Assembly (NCBI GenBank): GCA_947469815.1 | Contig: CANIRI010000143.1 | Span: 1-6,398, forward strand | DNA: 6,398 bases | Origin: Comamonadaceae bacterium | GTDB taxonomy: Bacteria; Pseudomonadota; Gammaproteobacteria; Burkholderiales; Burkholderiaceae_C | Direction: 5' to 3' | Shown here: one piece after another, positions 6,390 through 6,398 of the stretch | How positions within the stretch are numbered: position 1 is the first letter of the stretch | How the letters are laid out: each line of letters begins with the position of its first letter | The notes under the pieces: generated by a model | The model's database searches: none | Told to the model about the DNA's origin: nothing | The model's input: the letters and a program-made list of their open reading frames with translations, nothing else | Program-made: the position numbers and the translations under genes

Positions 6390-6398
6390 CTCTGCCAG

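Noticed and set aside
1..6398. CRISPR arrays, tRNA or rRNA genes, insertion sequences, phage genes
   Set aside because: None seen: the only long repeat is the choX duplication, and no transposase-like protein or terminal inverted repeats were found in reading both strands.

Overview
The window looks like the chromosome of a high-GC betaproteobacterium, most likely order Burkholderiales and plausibly Comamonadaceae. This rests on base composition, on protein style, and on a housekeeping block in which cysE and trmJ sit divergent from suhB, an arrangement I recall from this group. No search was run, so the taxonomy is an inference.

Left part (1-2147), housekeeping. On the minus strand, trmJ (tRNA 2'-O-methyltransferase, GTG start at 1124) is followed after 10 nt by cysE (serine O-acetyltransferase), which runs off the left edge. 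On the plus strand, suhB (inositol-phosphate phosphatase family) starts at 1236. The 111-bp divergent region between trmJ and suhB carries an unusual G-run tract. An imperfect hairpin after suhB may end its transcript.

Right part (2248-6368), a choline-type ABC importer, all on the plus strand: two tandem substrate-binding protein genes (choX copy 1 and copy 2, both 318 codons), the permease choW and the ATPase choV. choX copy 2, choW and choV are tightly packed (4-nt gap, then 8-nt overlap). The periplasmic binding proteins would capture a quaternary amine and hand it to the ChoW/ChoV core for ATP-driven uptake.

The most interesting part is the choX duplication. Copy 1 is followed by a truncated choW start (about 25 nt), identical in its first 14 nt to the real one: a duplication scar. 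The mature proteins match at about 255 of 288 positions by hand count, but the signal peptides have largely diverged. At the position matching ChoX Asn156, a choline-contacting residue, copy 1 keeps Asn159 and copy 2 has Asp159, while the aromatic-box residues are kept in both. One transporter core may therefore be served by two binding proteins of different specificity, as known in Pseudomonas for CbcX, CaiX and BetX, but here as neighbours produced by local duplication.

The last 30 nt (6369-6398) hold no gene; a TTGACA hexamer there could be the -35 of a gene beyond the edge.
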